From Siderastrea radians (taxonomy: Eukaryota; Cnidaria; Anthozoa; Scleractinia; Rhizangiidae): a DNA stretch of 64,000 nucleotides. The notes below the pieces were generated by a model. It saw nothing but the letters and a program-made list of their open reading frames with translations. It was not told where the DNA came from and did not search any database. Position numbers and translations under genes: made by a program. Below are positions 1-7,357 of the stretch, piece by piece; positions within the stretch are counted from its first letter, which is position 1; every line of letters begins with the position of its first letter. The DNA lies in contig OZ024891.1 in assembly GCA_964017195.1 (NCBI GenBank), forward strand, positions 1,052,694-1,116,693, written 5' to 3'.

Positions 1-203
1 TTAATGACGTCTTCGGCTTTGCGTTTGACACCGCGTGATAACCCGGCTTTTAAACCACGCACGGTATTACTAGGCAGTTTCAAGGGATTTCGAGTCCTTT
101 TAAGGCCTTGGAGACCTCCACGCATGACCTCCCTCATCAACCCGTTCCCGTGTTGATCATACCACTCGTCCGTACGAAATCGTGTCAAACTTCCCCCACG
201 CAT
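1..203 (-). CDS. Polinton virion/maturation-substrate-like protein, N-terminal part (cut by window edge)
   Basis: A minus-strand frame opens at the ATG complementary to 201-203 and runs off the left edge without a stop (67 codons visible). An in-frame TGA seven codons upstream fixes this ATG as the first possible start. The peptide is basic and glycine-rich; it begins MRGGSLTRF and later has EVMRGGLQGLKR and a Lys/Arg-rich stretch near residue 60. Both MRGG tracts fit the (M/I/L)-x-G-G/x consensus cut by adenovirus-type maturation proteases, as in adenovirus pVI and pX. It sits next to the pX-like gene, 64 bp away and in the same direction. I infer a minor virion protein processed during particle maturation. 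Whether it is a pVI-type membrane-lytic protein or another minor capsid component cannot be decided from the visible part. Confidence 0.5.
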   Translation of the reverse strand, partial: MRGGSLTRFRTDEWYDQHGNGLMREVMRGGLQGLKRTRNPLKLPSNTVRGLKAGLSRGVKRKAEDVI

Positions 204-267
204 GGTTGTCTTCTTTGCTCTTCAGCAATGTCTATGCTTCCCGTGATCCTTTTGTCTTTTTATACCG

Positions 268-459
268 TCATCGGCCTTTCTTTTTCTTCCGAGTGGTCGC
301 TGCTTCCATGGCTTTTTTGCCGCCGTAACCCGCCGCACCACCCACCGCTCCCAACGCGGCGGCTTTCCCCACCGCCATCAAGGCTGGCACGAGAGCAGCG
401 AGCGGCAAGAGACCGCCTCGTTGCCTTCTTCGTCTTCGACGTGCTCTTGTCTTTGGCAT
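268..459 (-). CDS. pX-like basic core peptide of Polinton/adintovirus type
   Basis: This 63-residue ORF has an Arg-rich N terminus (six consecutive Arg near residue 9), a central hydrophobic segment LLPLAALVPALMAVGKAAAL, a Gly/Ala stretch and a Lys/Arg C-terminal tail. This layout (basic, GG, hydrophobic, basic) is that of the adenovirus pX/mu precursor and of the pX-like genes of Maverick/Polinton and adintovirus elements, which help package DNA inside the virion. It lies in a run of same-direction genes with a 33-bp gap to the next one. The identification rests on composition and context, because such short proteins have few diagnostic residues. Confidence 0.65.
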   Translation of the reverse strand: MPKTRARRRRRRQRGGLLPLAALVPALMAVGKAAALGAVGGAAGYGGKKAMEAATTRKKKKGR

Positions 460-492
460 CTTTGACGGACTATCCCCTTTTCCCTTTGCTTT

Positions 493-1542
493 TTATGCCT
501 TTTTGAAGTGCAAGGTGACCAGGGTGTTGCCTTTGCCAAACTTGACCAACTTATCCTCGGTGCCAGACGTTTCGGTGACTTGCATTTGAATGATTTCCAT
601 CACTTCATTGCGAAGCGGTAGGTAATGAATGTGCAACGGTTCAAAGTACATGGTGCCTCTGCCTTCCCGCTTGTAATGGATTTCACGCAACAAATCGGTC
701 ACGCGATTGCCGACCATCATACTGCCTGCCACGTCCGAGTACACGTGCAACGATCGCGAGGGGTCGCCCACCACCGAACGAAACGCCACATTCAAGTTGG
801 TGAAACGCCAACTACAACTCATACTCAATTGTAAATGATCCGGTAAAAAAGAACGCACCGTCCAAAAGACCGGGTTGTGCTGATCGTCGTTCAAATCGTT
901 CCAATCGTTGCCAACGGGTTGTTTCATGTTGGGGATTTCATCACCCATGAATTCTTGCTGTAAGTTAGGACCCAAAATCAAACCACTGCTAATTTTACGT
1001 AACCATCCCATTTTGACAGCTAACTTGGTGTAGATGACCAGGGTGGGTGTGTCGGTTTTGCAATGACAGATATTGGTGTTGTCGATGAGCAGATCTTCCC
1101 CTTCCCAACGAAACTTGACGTACATGTGTTTGCCTTGATCGTTGGTAAACCGGCCTCCTTGAATCGCCGTTTCCTTGCGTTGTTGTTCCAAGTGGCTTAT
1201 GGTGGCTTTCATGAAACTCACCCCATCCACCACCCAATCCAAATGTTGAATGTCATTGATGAGGGTCTGAGCCGTGCCTGTTCGATCTTGCATTTCCCCG
1301 TCTTTTCCACCCGGTTTGGGATAGGTTTGGTCCCAGGACGTACCCATGATGTACCCATCTTTTTGCACCAAGTCGTACAAATTGACGTGCGTATCCGGTA
1401 AGGAAATGGCACTCAAACCCACTTGCCATCCACCCCCTTGTAACCGTAACGGTTGCGGTAACCGAATCTTGAAGGCATTTGCTTGGTTGTTGGGAAATTC
1501 ATGTCGGTTGGCATGACTGGGTAATGTCACGTAGAACGACAT
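493..1542 (-). CDS. Polinton structural-type protein, copy A (MSFYVTLPSHA family)
   Basis: A 349-residue intact ORF. It begins MSFYVTLPSHANRHEFPNN, continues with a segment in which residues about 25-50 read as a 'contour then GW.VGL..ISLP' block, and ends with VKFGKGNTLVTLHFKKA. It is clearly paralogous to the next gene: both share the start pattern (FYVTL.SHA..EFP.N), the CSWRF.N.N..FR core, the LHVY.(D/N)V..S.MVG.R.TDLLREI block and the C terminus (VKFG.G.T..TLHFK). Proteins with this start and end are recurrent neighbours of integrase and capsid genes in cnidarian Polintons. I regard it as a virion or virion-assembly protein, but the exact role is unknown. No signal peptide or membrane segment is seen. 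Start is the first Met, 23 bp after the stop of the neighbouring gene. Confidence 0.7.
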   Translation of the reverse strand: MSFYVTLPSHANRHEFPNNQANAFKIRLPQPLRLQGGGWQVGLSAISLPDTHVNLYDLVQKDGYIMGTSWDQTYPKPGGKDGEMQDRTGTAQTLINDIQHLDWVVDGVSFMKATISHLEQQRKETAIQGGRFTNDQGKHMYVKFRWEGEDLLIDNTNICHCKTDTPTLVIYTKLAVKMGWLRKISSGLILGPNLQQEFMGDEIPNMKQPVGNDWNDLNDDQHNPVFWTVRSFLPDHLQLSMSCSWRFTNLNVAFRSVVGDPSRSLHVYSDVAGSMMVGNRVTDLLREIHYKREGRGTMYFEPLHIHYLPLRNEVMEIIQMQVTETSGTEDKLVKFGKGNTLVTLHFKKA

Positions 1543-1564
1543 CTTGTCTTCTTTCTTTCTTTCT

Positions 1565-2605
1565 TCACACCACCTCCCTTTTAAAGTGGAGGGTTAGGAT
1601 GGTATGTCCTTCCCCAAACTTCACCAGATCCCCATTGGTTTCGGCCATCTGGGTTTCCACGATTTCCACCACTTCATTGCGTACCGGGACATATTGAATA
1701 TCGCGAGGTTCAAAGTGCGTGGTTTCTTGGGGATGGTACTTGATTTCTCGTAAGAGATCCGTGATGCGACCACCCACCATGCTACTGGTGCCCACATTGC
1801 AATACACGTGCAAAGGACGCACCGAGGGAAATTCCGACGAGAGACGGAATTTGTCGTTGATATTCACAAAACGCCAAGGGCACGATAGACTCAACTTCAC
1901 ATACTCCCCCTCCACTTTCCAAAAGGTGGGCTTGTTGCCGGCATCGCGGACATCCGTCGGGGTGGGAATGGTGGACATGCCTTGAAATTCTGGCAAGAGA
2001 TTCGGGCCCAATCGATAGGTCCCGGGGGACACTTGTTCGAGCCATCCCATTTTCAGGGCCAAGCTTTTGCCCCATGACACGTGCGCCACTTGTCGTTTGT
2101 AATCCACTTGCTTGGTATTCAACAACAAATCCCCTTCCGAGGTCCATTCAAAGGTCGGGTACAACTTGAGGCCATCGTTCTCCGTCCATTTTTTTTTGGG
2201 TTGGGTTCGTTTAGCACGTTCTTGCTGGTAACGGTACACCACTTGATGAAAAAAGTGCCATCCCGTCGGCGACGAGGCCGTCTCCTTTTTCATGTCTTGA
2301 CCCCTTAGGGTGAGTTCGCGCCGTTCATGGAACCACACGTCGTTCCCTTGATCGTCTTTGTCATACACCCGTTCGTGCCATCGTACGTACAACAGAGGCT
2401 CGGCGTTGCCGACAAAATCTTCCCCCACGGTAGGAATGGAAGGTAAGGACAAACTCACCATGCCCACCATCCATCCTTTGCCCATAAATCGAATGGGTTT
2501 GGGCAACCGGTTTCTGAACTGATGGGGTTTGTTCTCAGGAAACTCCTTGGTACTCGCATGACTCATCAACGTCACGTAAAACGAGGTGTGGGGGACGAAC
2601 GTCAT
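1565..2605 (-). CDS. Polinton structural-type protein, copy B (paralogue of 493-1542)
   Basis: A 346-residue intact ORF that starts MTFVPHTSFYVTLMSHA; an internal Met is possible but the first Met lies only 7 bp from the integrase stop. It shares with its downstream neighbour the FYVTL..HA..EFP.N start, the GW.VG...LSLP segment, LGPNL..EF, the SCPWRFVNIN core, PLHVY.NV and TDLLREI motifs, and the same C-terminal VKFGEGHTILTLHFKR. Residues between about 90 and 150 differ strongly and include a Lys-rich insert (ERAKRTQPKKKW). The tandem arrangement shows a gene duplication followed by divergence, possibly giving two subunits of one virion structure. No enzymatic motif is visible. Function is inferred from context only. 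Confidence 0.7.
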   Translation of the reverse strand: MTFVPHTSFYVTLMSHASTKEFPENKPHQFRNRLPKPIRFMGKGWMVGMVSLSLPSIPTVGEDFVGNAEPLLYVRWHERVYDKDDQGNDVWFHERRELTLRGQDMKKETASSPTGWHFFHQVVYRYQQERAKRTQPKKKWTENDGLKLYPTFEWTSEGDLLLNTKQVDYKRQVAHVSWGKSLALKMGWLEQVSPGTYRLGPNLLPEFQGMSTIPTPTDVRDAGNKPTFWKVEGEYVKLSLSCPWRFVNINDKFRLSSEFPSVRPLHVYCNVGTSSMVGGRITDLLREIKYHPQETTHFEPRDIQYVPVRNEVVEIVETQMAETNGDLVKFGEGHTILTLHFKREVV

Positions 2606-2611
2606 GCCTGT

Positions 2612-3772
2612 CTAGTCGCGTCGGCGTCTTGTCTCTTTGTTGTTCTTGGGGGGTCTTGCCTCTTTCTTTGTCTTGGGCGGTCGGAGGGAGGTCACGTCTC
2701 CCCTAGCAATCCAACTGTTGTACTTGTCCGGCCACCCTTTCCACTTGACCAACAGGCGATCTTTTTGACGCTTAAGTACCTTTTCGATACGAAACACATC
2801 GGACACGTGCACTTTTTGTAAATCCTCCTCGTAAAACGTGCCTTGAACGGGGGTGTCATCCCATTCGCGAATCTTATAGGTGGGCACAGGACCCGGCACC
2901 ACACGATGCACGACAAACACTTCTTCGGTCCAACCGGGTAAATACCCTTTTTCAAACGTACGATGAATCTTGTTGAGACGCACACGATCCCCTACTTTGA
3001 ATTTGGGTTGGGAGCGTTTTCCTTTCAAACGTTTTTCGTACAGGCGTTTCCACACGGCTTCATCGTTTTCCCACGTCACGTCTTGAGGGGCCATACCAAT
3101 ACTTCGATGACGTGTGGCATTATACCCTTGCACCAACTCGGGTAACACATTGTCAAATTTCAACGTGTTGGCAGCAGTGAAATAACGATACAAACGTTCT
3201 TTCAAGGTCCGGTTAAATCGTTCCACCACACTCGCTTTGGCATCCCCTTGGGTAGAAAAATGCTGGATTCCTTGCTCCTCGAGCCAACGTTGAAACGTGC
3301 GATTGTAAAATTCCTTCCCTCGATCCGTTTGCAATCGATTGGGACGTCGACCTCCTTGTTTCAAACTCTTGTCAAAGGCATGGACCAAGGCTACCCCGGT
3401 TTTGGCTTTCAACGGTTGCACCCACGCGTATTTGGACAACACATCCAACACCGTCAGTAAATACCGAATGCCACGATTATACTTGGCCAAGGGTTGTACT
3501 TCCACCAAATCCGCAACCCATTGATCATCCAAGCCACCCACGATCACGGGCAAGGTCGGAAAACGACGACGTCGAGGTTTATGCAACGCGTAGGCCAAAT
3601 CCCGTTCCAAGACGCGTTGGGCTTTTTTCAAGGGGAGGTGATGGGCCTTGGCAAACCGTTGCACGCCTCCTAAACTGCCTGGCGCTCTAGGATCGTGGTA
3701 ACGGGTCAACCATGATTGCGAGACATCGAGTTTGGTTCGTTTGGTCTTTCGAGGCGCCATACTTTCTGACAC
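2612..3772 (-). CDS. Polinton integrase (retroviral-type rve fold) with C-terminal chromodomain
   Basis: This 386-residue ORF encodes a retrovirus-like DDE integrase. Asp88 lies in WVADLVEV, Asp150 in LQTDRGKEF and Glu184 in SVVERFNRTLK; by my count the last two are 33 residues apart, slightly shorter than the usual 35. The N-terminal 70 residues are basic. A KVGDRVRL segment near 259 marks the small C-terminal DNA-binding fold, and residues about 327-360 (FRIEKVLKRQKDRLLVKWKGW) form a chromodomain, which in related elements tethers insertion to modified histones. The protein would join element ends to host DNA in the nucleus. All three catalytic residues are present, so it may be active. Met5 (MAPRK) is an alternative start. 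Its 5' end overlaps the upstream ORF by 67 bp. Confidence 0.93.
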   Translation of the reverse strand: MSESMAPRKTKRTKLDVSQSWLTRYHDPRAPGSLGGVQRFAKAHHLPLKKAQRVLERDLAYALHKPRRRRFPTLPVIVGGLDDQWVADLVEVQPLAKYNRGIRYLLTVLDVLSKYAWVQPLKAKTGVALVHAFDKSLKQGGRRPNRLQTDRGKEFYNRTFQRWLEEQGIQHFSTQGDAKASVVERFNRTLKERLYRYFTAANTLKFDNVLPELVQGYNATRHRSIGMAPQDVTWENDEAVWKRLYEKRLKGKRSQPKFKVGDRVRLNKIHRTFEKGYLPGWTEEVFVVHRVVPGPVPTYKIREWDDTPVQGTFYEEDLQKVHVSDVFRIEKVLKRQKDRLLVKWKGWPDKYNSWIARGDVTSLRPPKTKKEARPPKNNKETRRRRD

Positions 3773-4083
3773 TCATCCAACAAGGTCGGTATGGGAGGGA
3801 TGGTATGGGGATGCGCCTTTTGAATGATTCGATACCATCGCCACGCTTTCGGGTGGGCTTTTAACCTTAACACAAACACTACCCATCGATACAAGTTGAG
3901 GTCCACATGGGTTTCTTCAAAGACTTGAAGATGAGGCGTGTCCTCGGGACATGGGGGAATGGGTACTTTTTCACCTGGTTGGTAGTCATATAACACTTGG
4001 CAAAGGGCTTGATGGCATTGCCATTGCACCAGGGACAACAAACCCTCCCACGCATAACACAACCACACAGACTCCATGGTCAC
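3706..4083 (-). CDS. Unknown Polinton protein, 125 residues
   Basis: An intact ORF with starts at 4083 (MTMESV) and 4077 (MESVWL). A TATA-like box at 4116-4124 about 40 bp upstream supports a start here. The protein is rich in Trp, His and Cys (WLCYAWEGLLSLVQWQCHQAL near the N terminus; HPKAWRWYRIIQKAHPH near residue 80) and has no domain I recognise. The tail overlaps the integrase start in another frame, as expected in compact viral genomes. No signal peptide or obvious zinc cluster is seen. Confidence 0.5.
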   Translation of the reverse strand: MTMESVWLCYAWEGLLSLVQWQCHQALCQVLYDYQPGEKVPIPPCPEDTPHLQVFEETHVDLNLYRWVVFVLRLKAHPKAWRWYRIIQKAHPHTIPPIPTLLDECQKVWRLERPNEPNSMSRNHG

Positions 4084-4115
4084 ACTAATAAAAATTTTAT
4101 TCTTACAACATCAGC

Positions 4116-4124
4116 CTTTTATAG
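4116..4124 (-). promoter_or_regulatory. TATA-like box upstream of the 3706-4083 gene
   Basis: On the minus strand the sequence reads TATAAAAGG, 33-40 bp before the two candidate start codons. It may drive the unknown ORF and the overlapping integrase. Confidence 0.45.
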
Positions 4125-4271
4125 ATTTCACAAGTCAAAAAAGTCAAAAGAGCGCGCGTATTTCATTTTACCGGCGCCCCGGTCGATCATGCTCTTTTTT
4201 CCGGACCTGCTTTTTCATTTGTTTTTATCATGTATCATAATCATTGTTCATTAAAAACAGTTCGTGTGTCT
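4125..4271. other. Short intergenic stretch inside the viral element
   Basis: Between the TATA box and the stop of the GRF gene. No ORF or repeat of note is visible; it presumably holds 3' untranslated sequence of the GRF gene. Confidence 0.4.
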
Positions 4272-4943
4272 TTACTTGGTCGTGTCTTGTCTTTGTTTTT
4301 TTCGGTTCTTGGGTTTCAAGGGTTTGTCGGCCCATTGAAAGAAAGGACATCGATCCTCGGGTGTTTCTTTGCATGTGAAATAAGGGCGGTTGGGGTTGGC
4401 TTGGGATCGGCTGATTCGTAAGACCACGGGTTCTTCACAGTCACACACCAGGGTTCTTTTGAGATAATCAGGATGGAGTTTTTCATTAATGATCTTGAGA
4501 TAAGTGGCGATTTGATCTTGATGACAAAAGAGGCCACATTTCTTTTCTTGGCATTTGATGTTAGTGTTTCCTGTGGTTTGGGCTTGAAAGCAAGTTAGGT
4601 CTGTTTGATGCATAGGACAGACAACGGATTGACAAGCTTGTTCCATAGGCGGTAGTTGTACTTGATAACTAGCAGCAGGCGGATTTAACAAATTGAGAAT
4701 ATTGTCACCATTGAATAAGTCATCCATATTGATGAGCGGTGGTGGTGGCGGCGGCGGTACTGGTGGTGGTGACAATGTGGTCGTTGTAGGTGTTGACGGT
4801 ACTGGTGGTGGTGAAGAAGGATCCACTTGGGGTGGTTTTTTGATTTTGATTTTTTTGTCTTTTTTGGACTTTTTCTCCGTGGGTGCAGGGGGTAAAGTAG
4901 TGACCATCTCTTCGAGTTGTTGCAAAGGTCTCTTCGTGGCCAT
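4272..4943 (-). CDS. GRF-type zinc-finger protein with Pro-rich linker
   Basis: I place the start at the ATG ending at 4943 (MATKRPLQQL) because a TATA-like box lies about 40 bp upstream; the in-frame Met at 4979 is too close to it. The 223-residue product has a Lys-rich basic patch (24-38), a Pro/Thr/Ser linker with eight consecutive Pro near residue 65, a Cys/His cluster (C104, C109, H112, C118, C131, C136, C140, H141) and a C-terminal GRF-type finger (C167, C169, C191, C199) ending in CPFFQWAD. GRF fingers bind single-stranded DNA in NEIL3, APE2 and topoisomerase III. A role in viral DNA replication, repair or late transcription is inferred. No catalytic domain is attached, which is unusual outside viruses. 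Confidence 0.65.
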   Translation of the reverse strand: MATKRPLQQLEEMVTTLPPAPTEKKSKKDKKIKIKKPPQVDPSSPPPVPSTPTTTTLSPPPVPPPPPPPLINMDDLFNGDNILNLLNPPAASYQVQLPPMEQACQSVVCPMHQTDLTCFQAQTTGNTNIKCQEKKCGLFCHQDQIATYLKIINEKLHPDYLKRTLVCDCEEPVVLRISRSQANPNRPYFTCKETPEDRCPFFQWADKPLKPKNRKKQRQDTTK

Positions 4944-4982
4944 GGTGAATTGAAGAGAGAAAGAATGAAAAAAGAACACGCT

Positions 4983-4990
4983 ATTTTATA
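4983..4990 (-). promoter_or_regulatory. TATA box of the GRF zinc-finger gene
   Basis: The minus strand reads TATAAAAT, 40-47 bp before the chosen ATG at 4943. The spacing is typical of a TATA-driven pol II promoter with a short leader. Confidence 0.55.
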
Positions 4991-5052
4991 GGCGATGATG
5001 ACGTGATGTTGACGTGATCTTAGCTAGGATTGGTGGAGACAAAAAATAGGGG

Positions 5053-5637
5053 TCAACGTTCAGGTCCATCGGGTATGTCGATGCCCGCCCATCCACGTTG
5101 ACGTAAGGTTGCACGTGACCACCCAAAAATGTTATCCACGTCTTCATGTGTCAAACCCAAAAGTTCATAGGTGAACGTACTAAATTGGTGTCGAAAAGAC
5201 ACGATTTCTTCTAAAATTTGTTCTGTCACGATGTCGGGGCTCGTGATGTGCACGATGAATTCGATGTCGTTAGGTTGCCAACACGGGACGTCCATGTGAT
5301 ATTGGGTCAGTAGATTGCGCCACGATTGATACACCAAATCCAAAGACAGATGGCGTAACCCTTCTTTGATGGCCTCATTAATATGACGCATATGAAGTAA
5401 TACTTCTTCACTGTAAACGGGTTGAGTGGGTGGTTCTAGATCGTGCACGTGACGATGAATATGTTTGAGAATGGCCACGATCCAACATCGTTTCCATCGG
5501 CATTCGACCATTTCTTGATAAAAACGAGTGTTATAATCGATATTGCCGCTTGCAGTAAAAGGAGATTCCATTTTAGGGACTTGTTTGTTTTTGCTTTTAC
5601 CAAAAACACGAGTCCATGCACGCAATGGTCTCTCCAT
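5053..5637 (-). CDS. Unknown Polinton protein, 194 residues
   Basis: The open frame extends up to 5709, but the TATA-like box at 5681-5691 lies downstream of that Met. I therefore start at MERPLRAW (5637), about 45 bp after the box. The protein has a basic N terminus (TRVFGKSKNK), several His/Trp/Cys residues (VECRWKRCW, HIHRHVHD) and a predicted helical middle, and ends in GWAGIDIPDGPER. I recognise no family. It is divergently transcribed from the polymerase-N-terminal-like gene and so may share regulation with it. No membrane segment remains once the start is set at 5637. Confidence 0.5.
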   Translation of the reverse strand: MERPLRAWTRVFGKSKNKQVPKMESPFTASGNIDYNTRFYQEMVECRWKRCWIVAILKHIHRHVHDLEPPTQPVYSEEVLLHMRHINEAIKEGLRHLSLDLVYQSWRNLLTQYHMDVPCWQPNDIEFIVHITSPDIVTEQILEEIVSFRHQFSTFTYELLGLTHEDVDNIFGWSRATLRQRGWAGIDIPDGPER

Positions 5638-5680
5638 ACATTGAACAAATAAAAAGTGATGAAAAAGGATGAGTGGTGCC

Positions 5681-5727
5681 TGTATATATAAGAAAAAAGA
5701 AGCTGTCAATCAAAACAGTCTATATAT
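5681..5727. promoter_or_regulatory. Divergent promoter with two TATA boxes
   Basis: One TATATATA-like box (5681-5691, read on the minus strand as TTATATATACA) precedes the leftward gene starting at 5637. A second (TATATAT, 5721-5727) precedes the rightward gene starting at 5766. The 128-bp gap between the two start codons holds nothing else obvious. This is the point where transcription direction switches in the viral element. Confidence 0.55.
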
Positions 5728-5765
5728 CACCTCTCTATCTTTTCAACGCATCATTTTTTGTTAGC

Positions 5766-6248
5766 ATGGCAAGTAACACCGAGTCCGACGATGATCTTAA
5801 TGAGTTCATGGATTTATGGGAACAGCAAGGTGGTGCTGTACCGCAACGACGCGACCATTATCAATTTCGACGTGTTAAATTCCGAGAACGTCAAGCCAAG
5901 AGCTATGGAATCACACGTACAAGCTATCACTTACGCGTGGAAAACCCGCCAGAGAGTTTTCCAGAAGGGCATGGCAATATTGTGCGCGCGTTTGAAGAAG
6001 GATTGGCGGATCAAATCGAAGATCTCACGCGTAATATGCCGGACAATGACAGAATACAAATCTACCTTAGCTCAAATCGTCTTCAATCGGGCCACACCTC
6101 AGCCAATGTAACTATCGGCGATTGGCGAGACCCGTTATCCGGGGCCCGCCGCATTTTGCATCAGATTAGTAAAATGTTGAACTCAAATGAGAACTTTGAA
6201 GTCGACGACAGTTTGCAGTTGGATGTGACGCACATCACCATGGTGTAA
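5766..6248 (+). CDS. Stand-alone protein resembling the N-terminal segment of Polinton DNA polymerase B
   Basis: The start is ATG 5766 (MASNTESDDDLNEF), about 40 bp after a TATA box; an upstream in-frame Met at 5673 precedes that box and is unlikely to be transcribed. The 160-residue protein ends with a block containing NMPDNDRIQIYLSSNRL, a GDWRDPL segment and MLNSNENFEVDDSLQLDVTH. In my recollection of Polinton/adintovirus type-B polymerases and their accessory ORFs, this block (a 'D.I...L.S..L' strand, then a predicted helix and '.L.S...F.(L/V)DD...L.V.H') precedes the exonuclease domain. Here it stops right after it, with no exonuclease or polymerase motif downstream. It could be an independent replication factor or a split polymerase subunit. 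Confidence 0.55.
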   Translation: MASNTESDDDLNEFMDLWEQQGGAVPQRRDHYQFRRVKFRERQAKSYGITRTSYHLRVENPPESFPEGHGNIVRAFEEGLADQIEDLTRNMPDNDRIQIYLSSNRLQSGHTSANVTIGDWRDPLSGARRILHQISKMLNSNENFEVDDSLQLDVTHITMV

Positions 6249-6356
6249 CACCTGTCGAGCTCGTTTCGAGACGGAAGAGGATATAGAACTTTGTTCGAGC
6301 TGTTCACGTGGAATACAAAAAGAGAACCGAGATAAAGCGCGCTTCATTCGTGCACC

Positions 6357-6890
6357 ATGCCGACCCATCACTACCACATTTACAGTGGAGGAGCCATTGG
6401 TATCGATGAATATGCAGAACAATGCGCAAAGGAATGGGATATGCACATGCATGTCATCATCCCTCCCCATCACAACCGAAGTAAATTCATCACACCCCTC
6501 CGTCCAGAAGATCTTCACGAAGCCGAACCACACCTAAAACGAGTAGCACAAAGAACTGGTAAACATTTGTTTACTCCTAACACCTTTTCGCGACACCTTC
6601 AACTCCGAAATTTTCACATCGTGAAACTTGCGGCTGCCGTGTATGCATTTGGTTACTTTCAAAACAAAACAGATGGGACTACAGCAACCTATAGCATTCC
6701 CGCCAACGTAAAAGGAGGTACAGGCTGGACGGTCCAATTAGCTGTCGATCAACACAAACCCATTTATTTTTACAACATACCAGAAAAAAGGTGGTACCAA
6801 TATCATGCAGAACATTATTCTTGGAATGAACATCAATGGCTTTCTGACAATGGATTTCTTCCAATGCGAGGATCCCCCCACACTCCATAA
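6357..6890 (+). CDS. SLOG-superfamily nucleotide-binding protein (YpsA/LOG-like)
   Basis: A 177-residue intact ORF with the signature of a Rossmann-like SLOG domain. It has an N-terminal strand and glycine turn IYSGGAIGIDEYAEQCA (8-24), where SGG plus an Asp three residues on is the family's nucleotide-binding loop. Residues 82-101 read LQLRNFHIVKLAAAVYAFGY, with a conserved RN pair. A second glycine motif, KGGTGWTVQLAV, is at 119-130, followed by the strand KPIYFYN. SLOG proteins include LOG phosphoribohydrolases, DprA, TRPM N-terminal regions and bacterial immune receptors that bind NAD-derived nucleotides. The specific ligand cannot be read here. It lies in the rightward viral cluster after the polymerase-N-like gene. 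A role in nucleotide sensing, hydrolysis or sequestering during infection is inference. Confidence 0.72.
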   Translation: MPTHHYHIYSGGAIGIDEYAEQCAKEWDMHMHVIIPPHHNRSKFITPLRPEDLHEAEPHLKRVAQRTGKHLFTPNTFSRHLQLRNFHIVKLAAAVYAFGYFQNKTDGTTATYSIPANVKGGTGWTVQLAVDQHKPIYFYNIPEKRWYQYHAEHYSWNEHQWLSDNGFLPMRGSPHTP

Positions 6891-7357
6891 ACACAGCGCC
6901 GTTGTAGGTTCAAGACATCCCACCCCAGAAGCTTTAACCGAAGTTAAACGGCTCTTTCATACCACCTCTTCATTAGAAAACATTCTCGACAGGCAACGAA
7001 ACATTTCCTGCTTGCTTCCAGAACACGGAGACTGATTGTCACGGAGATTGTGTTTTCCTGTTTGAGCATCCTGCGCTCACGACGACAGTTTGGTAGTTAC
7101 TTTTCGCTTGCCTTCGTTACTGTAGTTAAGCTGTTCCTCAGTGGAGCTGTTAGTAGAGGGAATGAAAACAGTCCACTTCCAAGAACATGTGGTCCGCTAC
7201 ATTTACCAATACAATCCGTCTGCACCCCTGGTACAAACGTCACCTTTGATTGATGACAGGACTGATGACGTCACACCTTTCACTATAAAAAGAGAATACC
7301 TCAAAGCCAAACTTCATTCCACTCATCTACAACGCAAAGAACGACCACGACGTCAAC
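6891..7357 (+). other. Spacer with possible out-of-frame SLOG-like remnant and promoter of the next gene
   Basis: Just after the SLOG stop, another plus frame (about 6880-7035) reads HKHSAVVGSRHPTPEALTEV, which has the look of a SLOG-type first strand and loop (VVGSR). It is open to a stop at 7035 but has no good start of its own. It may be a frameshifted second domain or chance. The rest up to 7357 has no ORF I trust and contains the promoter elements at 7266-7290. Confidence 0.3.
7266..7290 (+). promoter_or_regulatory. CRE palindrome plus TATA box for the 7358 gene
   Basis: A perfect TGACGTCA (7266-7273), the CREB/ATF-type palindrome, lies 10 bp before TATAAAA (7284-7290). The ATG at 7358 follows 67 bp later. 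The arrangement fits a pol II promoter using host factors. Confidence 0.55.
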
